DNA of 64,000 nt from Flavobacterium sp. HTF (lineage in GTDB: Bacteria; Bacteroidota; Bacteroidia; Flavobacteriales; Flavobacteriaceae), in NCBI RefSeq assembly GCF_003105115.1, contig NZ_QETH01000005.1, positions 1 through 64,000 on the forward strand, in the 5' to 3' direction. The translations under genes and the position numbers were made by a program. The notes under the pieces are model-generated. The model saw only the letters and a program-made list of their open reading frames with translations, was not told where the DNA came from and did not search any database. Position 1 is the first letter of the stretch; each line of letters begins with the position of its first letter. Below, piece after piece: positions 48,344-57,726 of the stretch.

Positions 48344-50887
48344 ATGACAGACCATCAATTTTTGGGAGTAGCTGAGTTTCCGGACAAAAATGAAATTAAG
48401 GAGGCATTAGCTAAGAAAATACATGATTTAGACTTCGAAAATGACATTGAAACTATTTTTGATTACATCAAATGCTCCAAAAGAATTGTTCCCAAAAAGG
48501 AGATTGTAACGGTAGAAAACGATCCTGTACTTACAGATGAGTATCGGGAAATAATAAAGGATTTCGGAATTGAGGGTTTTGACACTCCCGAAAAACTAAT
48601 CGGTTATTTTACGTCACTTTATGATAATCCTTCACTGCGCTTCCACAAACTGCTTTGGAAATCAGCAATTGATTCCCTAAGTATTTACGATTACAATAAA
48701 CGGCTTGATTATGTTATTCCGGTTGTTGAATTTCTCTGCAAAAAATCGTTTATAAAACCTGAAGTTTTGCGATTAATTGGTGAGAGTTTGCCTTTTGAAG
48801 CACTCTCTGCAGAGGTCTTCAAAGAGGATAATCCGTTTTGGGCAAAGTACAATTTCGTATGTGGGTTATTGCAATCAAAAAATATAGAATTTGAATTGTA
48901 TGCCGATATTTTAAATACGGGCCAGTTTACTTCTGAGGAACTGGATTATATGTTTACCCAATTAATGATTTCATCGGTTGAGTATCGAAATGAAAACTAC
49001 CGCCAGGCTTTTTCAATATTACATCAGCAAATAGCCGACGATATAAAACCGGCTTTTATAGTAGAGCGTGAATTCAACATCTTACACAAAATTATTTCTT
49101 TAGAAAAAAAAGAAGAGGTACCCCAAATTTATCTCAGCAGAATTAAGAACGCCTTTGAAAAATTTCCGGATCATGAAGAATTTCTTTATCTGCGCATAAA
49201 AATCCTTTTTGAATCCAATCCACCCGAAAAATTCAGGGAACAGGTTATTTCGGCTTTAAAAATCATTCCCGGTCATTCTAAATGTTTGTTTTTATTAGGC
49301 AAATGTTACATGAAATTAGGTATCTCAAAAACTGCTTTGACCATTTTTGAAAACCTGATGGAAATGCATCCTTTAAATGTGGAATATGTTACAAATGCCG
49401 CTTTGGCAACCAGGCAATATATTGATTCCTGTTTTAAAGTATCAGATCAAAAAAGTCAGAATAAAGCCTACTATATCAATATTATAAACTTTTTAACAGA
49501 AAAGAAACTATTTTCAGAAATCCCTCATTTTGCTTCAAAAATTTCAGAAGAAGATAATGATCTAAAGGCATTACTACTTTATGCCAAAGATGCTGAAACT
49601 TTTCTTTTGACAGGAGAAAAGGACAAGGCAGCACTACTTAAAGCTATTGATTTGGCTTCAGACAAAGAAGTAGTCCGAAAAATAAAAGAATACTATTTAA
49701 AAGAACTGATAATCGGGCCTGATTATGAGGAAGAAAATAAATTTATACGTGACTATTATCAGGAAAATGCAGCTAATGCGGTGGCCAATTATAAAATGGC
49801 TTTGTTTTATTTTGGTCTGAATGAGATAGAAAATGCCTATACTTATTTTCTAAAGTCAAAAGAGATCAATCCTTCCAATATCCGGAATTATATTTATCTG
49901 GCGCGATGTTCCAATTACCTGGGCAGAAGTGAAGAAACCATGGCTCATGTCAGTATTTATCTCATGCATAATACATATGATGTCATGGCCAATGAAATAT
50001 ATTGTGATGCCGCATATTCACTTAAACAATATAAAAATGCTTATGAAGGGACAAAATGGCTCTTAAGTATTTGCAATGACAACGAACGTGATGCTAAATA
50101 TTTCTTTTATTTTACAGCCAGTCTGTCTTTATACCTGAGTGAGCATAATGAGAAATACTATAATCTCCAGTATGTAAATGAGATGCTCGGATTGTATGAT
50201 CAATACCCAAAACCAAATGATTTCTGGACAAATGACAATGGTTCAACCTCTATGTATTGGGCTGCAACGTTGTGCTATCAGATCGGTCATTATGAAAAAG
50301 GTGCTGAATACCTTCAATGCATTCTCGAAAATACAAAAGAACACAACTGGAACCTGACTGAAAAGTGTCTTCAGTTATTAGCTGAATGTCTGCTTGGTCT
50401 GGAACAATACGACAGAATTATAGAATTAATAGAACCTCAGGTGCTGAAAGTGCTTGAAAAAAATCAATATGATGTGTCGGTAAGTCAGGCAACCTTTTAT
50501 CTCTCCTATGCTTATTTTGCCATAAATGATCATGAAAGCAGAATGAAATGGGCTCTTACCAGTGTTTATTGTTTCATGCAGGCAGAAAATCCGGATACAG
50601 CGTGGGCAGAGAATTATCTTGTCAATAACCTCGCAGCCTGCCTCGAATTTGATGTAAAGAAATCTATTATCCCAATCGGAAAAGCGTATCTGGAAATTGT
50701 CAAAACGCCTAATCCAAATCATATTTGGGTGGCCTATACTCTGGCCAACGCCTATTCTGCCAATGGAGAACAAAATGAAGCCTCACGATATTACAGAATT
50801 TGTTTTGAATTCGGAACCTTGTTTCCGGGAGTGTATACGGAAGAAATAAAGTATGCAGAACAGTTTCTTAAAACATTTCATCAATAA
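48344..50887 (+). CDS. Large TPR-repeat protein, unknown function
   Basis: An 847-residue soluble, almost entirely alpha-helical protein. Tetratricopeptide-like units are visible in the middle and at the end (KCLFLLGKCYMKLGISKTALTIFENLMEMHPLN; ANYKMALFYFGLNEIENAYTYFLKSKEINPSNI; YWAATLCYQIGHYEKGAEYLQCIL; AYTLANAYSANGEQNEASRYYRICFE). No catalytic motif, signal peptide or membrane segment. It probably scaffolds other proteins of the cluster. The DUF1266 gene starts 15 bases later. The upstream 126-base gap with its inverted repeat suggests a separate transcription unit. Confidence 0.75.
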   Translation: MTDHQFLGVAEFPDKNEIKEALAKKIHDLDFENDIETIFDYIKCSKRIVPKKEIVTVENDPVLTDEYREIIKDFGIEGFDTPEKLIGYFTSLYDNPSLRFHKLLWKSAIDSLSIYDYNKRLDYVIPVVEFLCKKSFIKPEVLRLIGESLPFEALSAEVFKEDNPFWAKYNFVCGLLQSKNIEFELYADILNTGQFTSEELDYMFTQLMISSVEYRNENYRQAFSILHQQIADDIKPAFIVEREFNILHKIISLEKKEEVPQIYLSRIKNAFEKFPDHEEFLYLRIKILFESNPPEKFREQVISALKIIPGHSKCLFLLGKCYMKLGISKTALTIFENLMEMHPLNVEYVTNAALATRQYIDSCFKVSDQKSQNKAYYINIINFLTEKKLFSEIPHFASKISEEDNDLKALLLYAKDAETFLLTGEKDKAALLKAIDLASDKEVVRKIKEYYLKELIIGPDYEEENKFIRDYYQENAANAVANYKMALFYFGLNEIENAYTYFLKSKEINPSNIRNYIYLARCSNYLGRSEETMAHVSIYLMHNTYDVMANEIYCDAAYSLKQYKNAYEGTKWLLSICNDNERDAKYFFYFTASLSLYLSEHNEKYYNLQYVNEMLGLYDQYPKPNDFWTNDNGSTSMYWAATLCYQIGHYEKGAEYLQCILENTKEHNWNLTEKCLQLLAECLLGLEQYDRIIELIEPQVLKVLEKNQYDVSVSQATFYLSYAYFAINDHESRMKWALTSVYCFMQAENPDTAWAENYLVNNLAACLEFDVKKSIIPIGKAYLEIVKTPNPNHIWVAYTLANAYSANGEQNEASRYYRICFEFGTLFPGVYTEEIKYAEQFLKTFHQ

Positions 50888-50902
50888 AAATTAAATCCGA
50901 AG

Positions 50903-51577
50903 ATGAGCCAGATTATCTATTATCAAAACTTCGAAAACCCGACAAGCCTTAGCAAAAAACAGTTATGGCTTATTGCAACGTCTGCGATGTTTAGCGAATC
51001 ACACAAGGAATTTCATGATACACTTTTACCGCATCATGTTTTTAGTACTCCCGAACTGGTGCAAAAAAGCAAAACACGCATGCTGCAGGAATGGGAAATA
51101 AACAATTCTGATGATTTATATAACAGAATAAATTACCTGTCTAATAATGTCGATTATGACCTGACTCAACATTGCTGGGGACTTTTAAGCGAAGAAGAAT
51201 TAGACAAAACACAGCATTTTGCCAATAACAGATCAGAAACCAGAAATGTAATCGGCATCGTTAGAAATTATGGTCCTGAAAATGGCGTTTATGGCTGGCA
51301 ATTCGGACTTTGCACATGGATGATAAGACATTCATTTTACAACAACCTGATTACAGAAGAAGAGACCTGGAATTTGCTGGAGGAAAATGGCAAAAATATC
51401 AGGAATAAGTTTGATTCCTGGGAAAGTTTCGGGCTGTCCTTTATGATTGGTGTACAATACCGGAGAAGGCAAAACTATGATGAGGCAAGTTTAGCCGGCT
51501 TTAAAAACCATATCACTTCATTATTGACAAACAAAAATTCCCCGTGGTTAAACATAAACTGGAACGACTATGAATAA
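50903..51577 (+). CDS. DUF1266-domain protein
   Basis: A 224-residue soluble protein. I recognise DUF1266 from the start (KKQLWLIATSAMF), the central GWQFGLCTWMIRHSFYNNLITEEETWNLLEE and the end FDSWESFGLSFMIGVQYRRRQ, which fits the family's 'SWEEFGRSYLLGR' block. Function of DUF1266 is not known to me; members occur in clusters with other uncharacterised proteins and near toxin-immunity loci. The gene overlaps the next by 8 bases, implying coupled translation. Confidence 0.8.
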   Translation: MSQIIYYQNFENPTSLSKKQLWLIATSAMFSESHKEFHDTLLPHHVFSTPELVQKSKTRMLQEWEINNSDDLYNRINYLSNNVDYDLTQHCWGLLSEEELDKTQHFANNRSETRNVIGIVRNYGPENGVYGWQFGLCTWMIRHSFYNNLITEEETWNLLEENGKNIRNKFDSWESFGLSFMIGVQYRRRQNYDEASLAGFKNHITSLLTNKNSPWLNINWNDYE

Positions 51578-51968
51578 TTTTAATTTATCTTTTTTTACAC
51601 AGGATTATTACGTTTATTATCAAATGCTTTTTGCCGGTATTTTGCTGACATTAGTCCTTTTTATTTCCAGGCTTTCCGAGCCTGTGGTAATAGAATATGG
51701 CGCTTTTATATTTGCTGTCTCAATGATAATAAGCTTCATACTTACTTTTTTTACTCCAAGTTACCGGTATTTTATGCTGCATTGGTTTTTATCTTCGCTG
51801 GCCTATTTTTTCTTCTGGTGTATCCTGAATTATATCTGCGGGCGTTATGGCAAACCTTATAATGGTGATGGCGGCATGATCCTTTTGCTGCCGGGTTATT
51901 TTTTACCGCTACTCATGTTTTTTTCCCTGATTATAAAAATTGTCCGAATCGTAATAGCCAAATTTTGA
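51570..51968 (+). CDS. Small membrane protein with four hydrophobic segments
   Basis: A 132-residue integral membrane protein. Hydrophobic stretches lie near residues 14-32, 44-62, 68-88 and 105-128 (ILLTLVLFISRL, AFIFAVSMIISFILTFF, HWFLSSLAYFFFWCILNYIC, LLLPGYFLPLLMFFSLIIKIVRIVI). It overlaps the DUF1266 gene by 8 bases and its stop overlaps the start of the next gene. No family recognised; probably a partner of its coupled neighbours. Confidence 0.65.
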   Translation: MNNFNLSFFTQDYYVYYQMLFAGILLTLVLFISRLSEPVVIEYGAFIFAVSMIISFILTFFTPSYRYFMLHWFLSSLAYFFFWCILNYICGRYGKPYNGDGGMILLLPGYFLPLLMFFSLIIKIVRIVIAKF

Positions 51969-53107
51969 AAAATAACCTGATTCTACTTTGTCTGATTTTC
52001 CATTTGAATCTCTTGTTTTCGCAACAGGAAAACGACACCTGGATAAAATTTGAAGGTGCAGACACCTATCTCATAGGGTACAAAGACCAAAAAGGAGAAG
52101 TGAGGATAGAACCAAAATTCACGTTTCTGACCAATGCTGAAATTTTTAAAAATATAATACCCGTTTTCGAAGAAACAAACCTCAAAGGAGAGGATTCTAA
52201 AATAAAACAATATTACCTCCTTAAAAACGGAAAACAAATAGGCAGGGACAGCTTATATGTTTATGATACGACCTTAGACTGTGAAAACGAAAACAAAATC
52301 CGGTTTTGGGACCCCAAAACAGATAAGGTTGGTTTTTTTGACGGAAACGGAAATATTGTAATTCCGGCTGTTTATGACAATGCCCAGCCGTTTTATAACG
52401 GTTTCTCTGTGGTAATAAAAGATGGAAAAAGAATCTGTGCGGATGAGGTACAGGAAAAAGAGCCCTGCGAACATTGGTCGTGGTTTGGAAACATTCAGAT
52501 TATAAATGATAAAAACCAAGTCGTCGCAGACCATGTTCCATCTGAAAGCCTAAATGGTATTGATTGGTTTTCGGTTAAAAAAAACAGCACGGAAGCTAAT
52601 GAGAATGAAATCACTTTTCTATCCCCTGACGGAGGTACCTATTCTTTTCTGAATGTAGATAAAGAATTTGAAAACTGGTACCGCCAAAATTTTTTAAAAC
52701 AGGTTTCCGATAGCAATATCAATTCCTTTTTGTTTGAAAAAATAACGTATGATGCTAACGAAGCCATGCAGTTCAACAAGAAAATCAAGTTTAAAGATTC
52801 CTTCTGGAAAACCGAAAACCGGGAAGAATTTCTAAAAAACAACAAAGGTTTTTTATTAAAAATGATCCAAAAATACAAAGAGAGCAAAACGGTAATATCA
52901 ACCGGCATGACACCGCTTTTATTTAAATATGAAGAAATGCCGCAATATTTTTCGGATTGCGGAGTATACCAGAATATCAAATTTCCGTATTTCAGGGTTT
53001 ATCTGCTCAATAAAAATAAAGTTGTACTCAATACAATCAGTTTCATAAAAACAGAAAAAGAATTCCGGTTATTAGAGATTTTTAGAATCCTTTACTTCCG
53101 GTATTGA
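51965..53107 (+). CDS. Exported WG-repeat-like protein, TTG start
   Basis: A 380-residue protein. The start is TTG at 51965, inside TTGA, where the previous gene ends; this gives a proper signal peptide (MKNNLILLCLIFHLNLLFSQ), and no ATG does so. Residues 30-160 contain WG-repeat-like units (LIGYKDQKGEVRIEPKF; VGFFDGNGNIVIPAVYDNAQPFYNGFSVV), as in surface or periplasmic WG proteins. The second half is unrecognised. Coupling to the membrane protein suggests a shared function at the cell envelope. It overlaps the opposite-strand gene at 53092 by 16 bases. Confidence 0.72.
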   Translation: MKNNLILLCLIFHLNLLFSQQENDTWIKFEGADTYLIGYKDQKGEVRIEPKFTFLTNAEIFKNIIPVFEETNLKGEDSKIKQYYLLKNGKQIGRDSLYVYDTTLDCENENKIRFWDPKTDKVGFFDGNGNIVIPAVYDNAQPFYNGFSVVIKDGKRICADEVQEKEPCEHWSWFGNIQIINDKNQVVADHVPSESLNGIDWFSVKKNSTEANENEITFLSPDGGTYSFLNVDKEFENWYRQNFLKQVSDSNINSFLFEKITYDANEAMQFNKKIKFKDSFWKTENREEFLKNNKGFLLKMIQKYKESKTVISTGMTPLLFKYEEMPQYFSDCGVYQNIKFPYFRVYLLNKNKVVLNTISFIKTEKEFRLLEIFRILYFRY

Positions 53108-53646
53108 CTTTCTTTATTGCTAAAATCAGCCAGCTTATTTTTAGTGGTTTCACAGAAATAAACTTTATCGTCAAAATAATTTCCTAAATATAAACCCCGC
53201 TTTAGCTCATCATTCTTTTTTAATAATCTCTGAAAGGCATCGTAAAATTTTTCAATTTTCTTATCCGGCTTTTTGCTGATGATTCTCAATCTGATTATTT
53301 CAATATTTCTATCGTCTTCCCTTCCTCCTTCTCCTTCAATACAATAATCAGACAAGTTATCATCATAAAAACTTTTTTCTTTAGGTACAGCAATTTTGTT
53401 GTTTTTATTCCCTGAACTTAATTTTCCCTGATGTACCGCAACAAACTTCGATGAAAAGAAAAATGTCCGGTAATCCTGGTCAGAAACAAAAAGAAAATCC
53501 TGCCCATATTCTATATGTTCATAATAAAATCCTTTATCCGCATTCCATTTTTCAACATACAGATGGATATCATACTTATTGATAAGCACTTGCAGTTCAT
53601 CCACAAACCTTTTGAAAGGAATGATAATATTAAAATATAAAGCCAT
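53092..53646 (-). CDS. Hypothetical soluble protein, convergent with WG-repeat gene
   Basis: A 184-residue cytoplasmic protein with no recognised domain. It is rich in Lys, Asp, Phe and Tyr (MALYFNIIIPFKRFVDELQ; VEKWNADKGFYYEHIEYGQDFLFVSDQDYR). It follows the minus-strand LRR gene by 23 bases, so the two form an operon. The 16-base 3' overlap with the plus-strand gene is unusual but harmless. Function unknown. Confidence 0.65.
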   Translation of the reverse strand: MALYFNIIIPFKRFVDELQVLINKYDIHLYVEKWNADKGFYYEHIEYGQDFLFVSDQDYRTFFFSSKFVAVHQGKLSSGNKNNKIAVPKEKSFYDDNLSDYCIEGEGGREDDRNIEIIRLRIISKKPDKKIEKFYDAFQRLLKKNDELKRGLYLGNYFDDKVYFCETTKNKLADFSNKESQYRK

Positions 53647-53669
53647 TTCTCATAATCAGCGTTATTTTT

Positions 53670-55508
53670 TTATTTCGGAGAAACAACACCCGTGATATTT
53701 TGCAATAACTCATCAAAATATTTCTCTCCATAATATGTTGTTGCTTCCTCCTGGTATTTAAAGAAAACATTTAATATTTTTTCCTGCAGTATTTTGTCTT
53801 CTGTATTTCTAAAAGCAGGAACAAATAATTCATCAAGAGCATCTCCGCCTTCACTGTATAACATATCTGTGGAAGCTTTTTTGAGCAGTTTGTAAAGCGC
53901 CTCAGAAGTAAATCGGGCGAATAAATTATCAATTAACTGATCTTGAACTGTATATCCCCAATAACGATGACCCGCATCATAAAATTTACAGGCTTTGTAG
54001 AATTTCTTTATAATCTTTTGTTGCGCTTTTATATTTCTGCGAAGGATTATTTCTTCCAGTACCAGTAAACACGCAATAAAATTATCGGATCCTACCGACT
54101 TAAAAGTCATTTCAAAAATGATAATTAAAGATTCCTCAGAAAGATTCTTTAAATGTTTTTGAATACCGGAATCCAAAACTTCAATTTCAGTAACTTCTTC
54201 TTCATAGACTTCAATGCCAAAATAACCCGCCAAAGGATTGTTTTCGTCGTTAAAATTAGCTTCTACATGTTGGGATAAACCCGAAAGTGCTTTTTCAAAC
54301 TCAGTCAGATTATCCGTTTCCAGCTGACTGATAATGGTATCAATAGCAGGCAGGTTGTTATATTTCTCCTTTTTTTTCCATTTCTTTTCTATTTCATTAT
54401 CCGCTTCCAGTTCTTTAATTGCCGGATGCTGATAAAGTGGTGAGTAATCCTCGATATAACTGCAGCCGCTTATATCTAAAGTTTCCAGAATTTCTAAAGA
54501 AGAAATGACTTCAATTGATTTAAAATAATTAGATGAAAGATTGAGTTTTTTTAAGGGAAGTCCTTTTAATCCGTCTAAATTTTTTAAATCATAACTGGTA
54601 TCAATATTCAAATCTTCCAGCACTGGAAAATTTGAAAAACCTTCACAATTCGTTAAAGCTGAATATTGCAGGTTCAGTCTCTTCAGTTTTTTTAATGAAA
54701 AAAGAGGCGCAATATCAAATACACCACAAATATCTAAATTTAGATCTTCCAGGTTTTCGAGTTTTCCTATCACATTCGGAATCGGTTTGAGCTCTTTTCT
54801 GTCTTCTTCAAAATCACTGGCGACATCCATATCACCTCCATTAAGAGATCCTTTTAGGTTCAGTTTTCTTAATGCTTTTAAATTAACTAAACTATCCGGC
54901 AGTTCAGATAACGGCTGCATAATTTCCAAAACCTCTAAATTTTCCAGTTTTGTAATCACTTCCGGGAATCGGGTAATCGTGAGTCCTCTTAAATTTAGTT
55001 CGGTCAGTTTTTTTAAATTACTCAACGAATCCGGAAGATCATCGACACCACAGGAAACCAGGTGCATAGAAGTCAGCTCCGATAAGTTTCCGGTTTCATC
55101 AGGCAATTTTTGATTTTTTAAATGACTGCCCCAGATTTCAATACTTTTTAGATTTGGAAAAAGAGCAACAATATTTCTGGTATCAGTTTCTGTGTTTTTT
55201 ACCACCGTATGCAATTCTTCCAGCTGTGGCATAGGTTTTATTTTGGTAAAATCACAATAACTCCAAAGCGTTAAATGTTTGATATGAATAAGCTTTTCCA
55301 GATGATCCGGAATTTCAAATAAGTCATTTTTTGATTTTCCGTAAAAACTTAGCCTGGTAATATTTGGAAACTCATTTACAGAAACAGGAATAGCTATTTT
55401 TTCGCTGTAATTATCAAATCTGATCTCTGTAACTTCATTTAAATTCCCGATTTCAGAGAAATTGAATTCTTGTTTTGATAAATCTATACGCAATTCATTT
55501 TGCTTCAT
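53670..55508 (-). CDS. Leucine-rich-repeat protein with C-terminal helical domain
   Basis: A 612-residue soluble protein. About 12 leucine-rich repeats span residues 20-370 (LNEVTEIRFDNYSEKI; LKKLTELNLRGLTITRFPEV; LENLEDLNLDICGVFDI; LKKLKRLNLQYSALTNC). The final 230 residues are alpha-helical and resemble a regulatory or HEAT-like array (FEKALSGLSQHVEANFNDE; LLVLEEIILRRNIKAQQKIIKKFYKACK). No signal peptide. It is the only larger gene of the cluster on the minus strand, paired with the hypothetical gene downstream. Protein binding is likely; partner unknown. Confidence 0.75.
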   Translation of the reverse strand: MKQNELRIDLSKQEFNFSEIGNLNEVTEIRFDNYSEKIAIPVSVNEFPNITRLSFYGKSKNDLFEIPDHLEKLIHIKHLTLWSYCDFTKIKPMPQLEELHTVVKNTETDTRNIVALFPNLKSIEIWGSHLKNQKLPDETGNLSELTSMHLVSCGVDDLPDSLSNLKKLTELNLRGLTITRFPEVITKLENLEVLEIMQPLSELPDSLVNLKALRKLNLKGSLNGGDMDVASDFEEDRKELKPIPNVIGKLENLEDLNLDICGVFDIAPLFSLKKLKRLNLQYSALTNCEGFSNFPVLEDLNIDTSYDLKNLDGLKGLPLKKLNLSSNYFKSIEVISSLEILETLDISGCSYIEDYSPLYQHPAIKELEADNEIEKKWKKKEKYNNLPAIDTIISQLETDNLTEFEKALSGLSQHVEANFNDENNPLAGYFGIEVYEEEVTEIEVLDSGIQKHLKNLSEESLIIIFEMTFKSVGSDNFIACLLVLEEIILRRNIKAQQKIIKKFYKACKFYDAGHRYWGYTVQDQLIDNLFARFTSEALYKLLKKASTDMLYSEGGDALDELFVPAFRNTEDKILQEKILNVFFKYQEEATTYYGEKYFDELLQNITGVVSPK

Positions 55509-55841
55509 AATTTTCTGTCTTTTGCTGTTATCAAATTATAAATACTATAGTATTTCTATAATTTTATGTTGCAAAACTATAGTGTCATATTATTTTAACA
55601 GTCATTATAAATAGTGATTTAGAATTTGACATGAGAGTCAAAAAGTTAAATATAAACCGGGAAACTTCAGCAAAACCAGTATTCAGGTATAACAGAAACC
55701 CTGTCAACAGACAATAATCACAGCATTTTATCGAAACGGATTTTACTGATAACTAATACTTTTGTAACTAATTAGCTATATTTGTACAGAAATACTACAG
55801 CTGCCAAAACACTAAATTGTATTACTGACATCAAATTAATT
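55509..55841. other. Divergent promoter region, LRR gene and response regulator
   Basis: About 330 bases without a gene. For the minus strand, CAAAACTA (55572-55579; minus TAGTTTTG) matches TAnnTTTG. For the plus strand, TATATTTG (55777-55784) matches, about 58 bases before the regulator start. Neither has a clear -33 TTG. The perfect 16-base palindrome AAATACTATAGTATTT is at 55540-55555, between the LRR start and its -7 element, and could be an operator. Confidence 0.5.
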
Positions 55842-56237
55842 ATGGATAAAAACAGAATAGTATTACTCGCAGATGATGATGAAGACGACAGATTCATTTT
55901 TCAGGAAGCACTGGCTGATGTAGATCCATCAGTCGTATTTTTTTCTTCTAATAATGGATGCGAAGCTTTAGAGCGTCTCGGTACTAGAGGATTCAGTCCT
56001 GATATTATCTTTATGGATATCAATATGCCTGTGATGAACGGTATAGAGTGTTTAAAGAAAATAAAGGAATCCAAAAACTACAACAAAATTCCCGTGATCA
56101 TGTACAGCACTTCGGGAAATGATGATGCAAGGCAGGAATGCATAAATCTCGGAGCAAATGGCTTTATACAAAAGCCTTTCAGCATGATGAAAATGCGCGA
56201 TGAAATCAAAAATGCAATGGACTCACTATCTGAATAG
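55842..56237 (+). CDS. Single-domain response regulator (REC only)
   Basis: A 131-residue receiver protein starting at ATG 55842; the frame extends upstream only to a TTG that overlaps the promoter element. The acidic pocket is LADDDEDD (10-16), the phosphoacceptor is Asp 59 in IIFMDINMP, the switch Thr/Ser is in YSTSG and the conserved Lys in QKPFS. There is no output domain, so it acts by protein contact, as in CheY- or Rcp1-like phosphorelays. No kinase gene is next to it; the kinase at 61059 is 4.8 kb away. Confidence 0.9.
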   Translation: MDKNRIVLLADDDEDDRFIFQEALADVDPSVVFFSSNNGCEALERLGTRGFSPDIIFMDINMPVMNGIECLKKIKESKNYNKIPVIMYSTSGNDDARQECINLGANGFIQKPFSMMKMRDEIKNAMDSLSE

Positions 56238-56292
56238 TGATTACAGTATTTAAGTTTATGTTTTGTTTTGTTTCTCTAAACTAAATCAGTTT

Positions 56293-57726
56293 TTAAAGTC
56301 CTTTTAGCAAATCATACACTTTGCTGAATTTAGCAAAGGAATCTGTATATACTTTTTTATTCGCCGGATTTGGCAAAAAAATCTTTTCAGCTTTATTTTG
56401 ATTTTTCACCACAATTCCTGTAGACTGCAAACCTGTCAAAACCGCTCCCCATGCAGAACCTTCAATAGTTTGTGAGGTCTGTACTTTCATCTGAAAAATA
56501 TCTGCTACCATTTGCAGCCATAGTTGGCTTTTTCCAAAACCGCCACTGGCCATAATGATTGTTTCTTTTCTCTTATCGGGATCCGGGAGTAAAATTTCCG
56601 TAATTTGAAATAAGCCAAATAAAATCCCTTCCAGAGTTGCCCTGACCAAATGTTCCTGTGTATGAATAATTTGCATTCCCAAAAGAGAACCTTGTGCAGA
56701 AGCATCCCAGATCGGGGCTCTTTCTCCCAATAAATAAGGCACAAAAAGCAAACCTTCAGAACCTGCTGGGATTTTTTCTGCTCCGGCAAAAAGTTCTTCG
56801 TAAGAAACAGTCGTTGTTAAAATCGTCTCCTTAAGCCATTGCAAAACAATAGCGCCATTATTTACAGCACCCAGAGAAAGATACTGGCTTCCGTGCAAAT
56901 GATAACATTGTGTTCGCATTTGGTTGTCCAGATAAGGCTGGCGTATCGGCAGGCGGACTGCTCCGCTTGTGCCAATCGTTAAGGCCATAAAACCTTCGTT
57001 CATCGCTCCGGTTCCAAGATTAGCCAGAGGACCGTCTCCCCCGCCCAGTATATATAGAAAATCATCCAGAATCCCTTTCGCCTGATGGGTTACTTCGTAA
57101 ATTTCGGAAAGCTGCTGTGGTTTTATTTGCAAAAAATCAAGAATGTCATCATCCCATTTTAAAGTATGAATATTCAGCAACCCGGTACCGGAAGCCATTG
57201 AACTGTCAATGCTGTATTCTCCCGTAAGGTAATGCCATACATATTCCTTTATACTGATAAATTTATGAGCCTTTAAGAAAATTTCGCTGTCAAATTCTTT
57301 CCACCAGGCTATTTTGGTCATGGGGGAAAAAGGATGAACCGGAATTCCTGTTTTTTGATAAAAATCGTTTGCTTTATTCGTTTGCTTAAGATTTTCAACT
57401 ATAGTATCTGCCCGGCTGTCAGCCCATAAAACAGCATCTGTAATCGGTTTTCCGGCTTCGTCAATTGCAATGATACTCTGCATGGCCGCACTAAAACTAA
57501 TAAACTGCGGATTAATTCCTGCTGTAATTTCATTAATACATCTCAGAACCGTATCTAAAATCTCCTGAGGATACTGAATACTCCAGTTTGGTTTAGGATG
57601 ATGCATAGCATACGAGTGTGAAATTTGCTTTATCACATTCCCGTCCACATCAAAACATACCGCTTTTGTTGCCGTCGTTCCAATGTCTATCCCTATATAA
57701 AATTTGTCTGTTTTTATTTGATCCAT
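56293..57726 (-). CDS. gntK: FGGY-family gluconate kinase
   Basis: A 477-residue cytoplasmic kinase. The N-terminal ATPase-fold loop is YIGIDIGTTATKAVCFD (11-27), the sugar-site region is SFSAAMQSI and WADSRAD, and the second half has TIGTSGAVRL and ASGGFGKSQLWLQMVADIF, all FGGY features. The pattern HSYAMHHPKPNWSIQYPQEIL and SFSAAMQS favour gluconokinase over xylulokinase. Its start overlaps the 3' end of the gluconate permease gene by 13 bases, supporting the assignment. Product is 6-phosphogluconate for the pentose phosphate route. Confidence 0.85.
   Translation of the reverse strand: MDQIKTDKFYIGIDIGTTATKAVCFDVDGNVIKQISHSYAMHHPKPNWSIQYPQEILDTVLRCINEITAGINPQFISFSAAMQSIIAIDEAGKPITDAVLWADSRADTIVENLKQTNKANDFYQKTGIPVHPFSPMTKIAWWKEFDSEIFLKAHKFISIKEYVWHYLTGEYSIDSSMASGTGLLNIHTLKWDDDILDFLQIKPQQLSEIYEVTHQAKGILDDFLYILGGGDGPLANLGTGAMNEGFMALTIGTSGAVRLPIRQPYLDNQMRTQCYHLHGSQYLSLGAVNNGAIVLQWLKETILTTTVSYEELFAGAEKIPAGSEGLLFVPYLLGERAPIWDASAQGSLLGMQIIHTQEHLVRATLEGILFGLFQITEILLPDPDKRKETIIMASGGFGKSQLWLQMVADIFQMKVQTSQTIEGSAWGAVLTGLQSTGIVVKNQNKAEKIFLPNPANKKVYTDSFAKFSKVYDLLKGL

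Noticed and set aside
42533..55508. Polymorphic toxin or type VI secretion locus
   Set aside because: The accessory families resemble immunity neighbourhoods, but no toxin domain, Rhs/VgrG/PAAR protein or secretion gene is present.
56905..56920. Extra operator-like TGTGTTCG inside the gluconate kinase gene
   Set aside because: Only one half-site matches and it lies in coding sequence.
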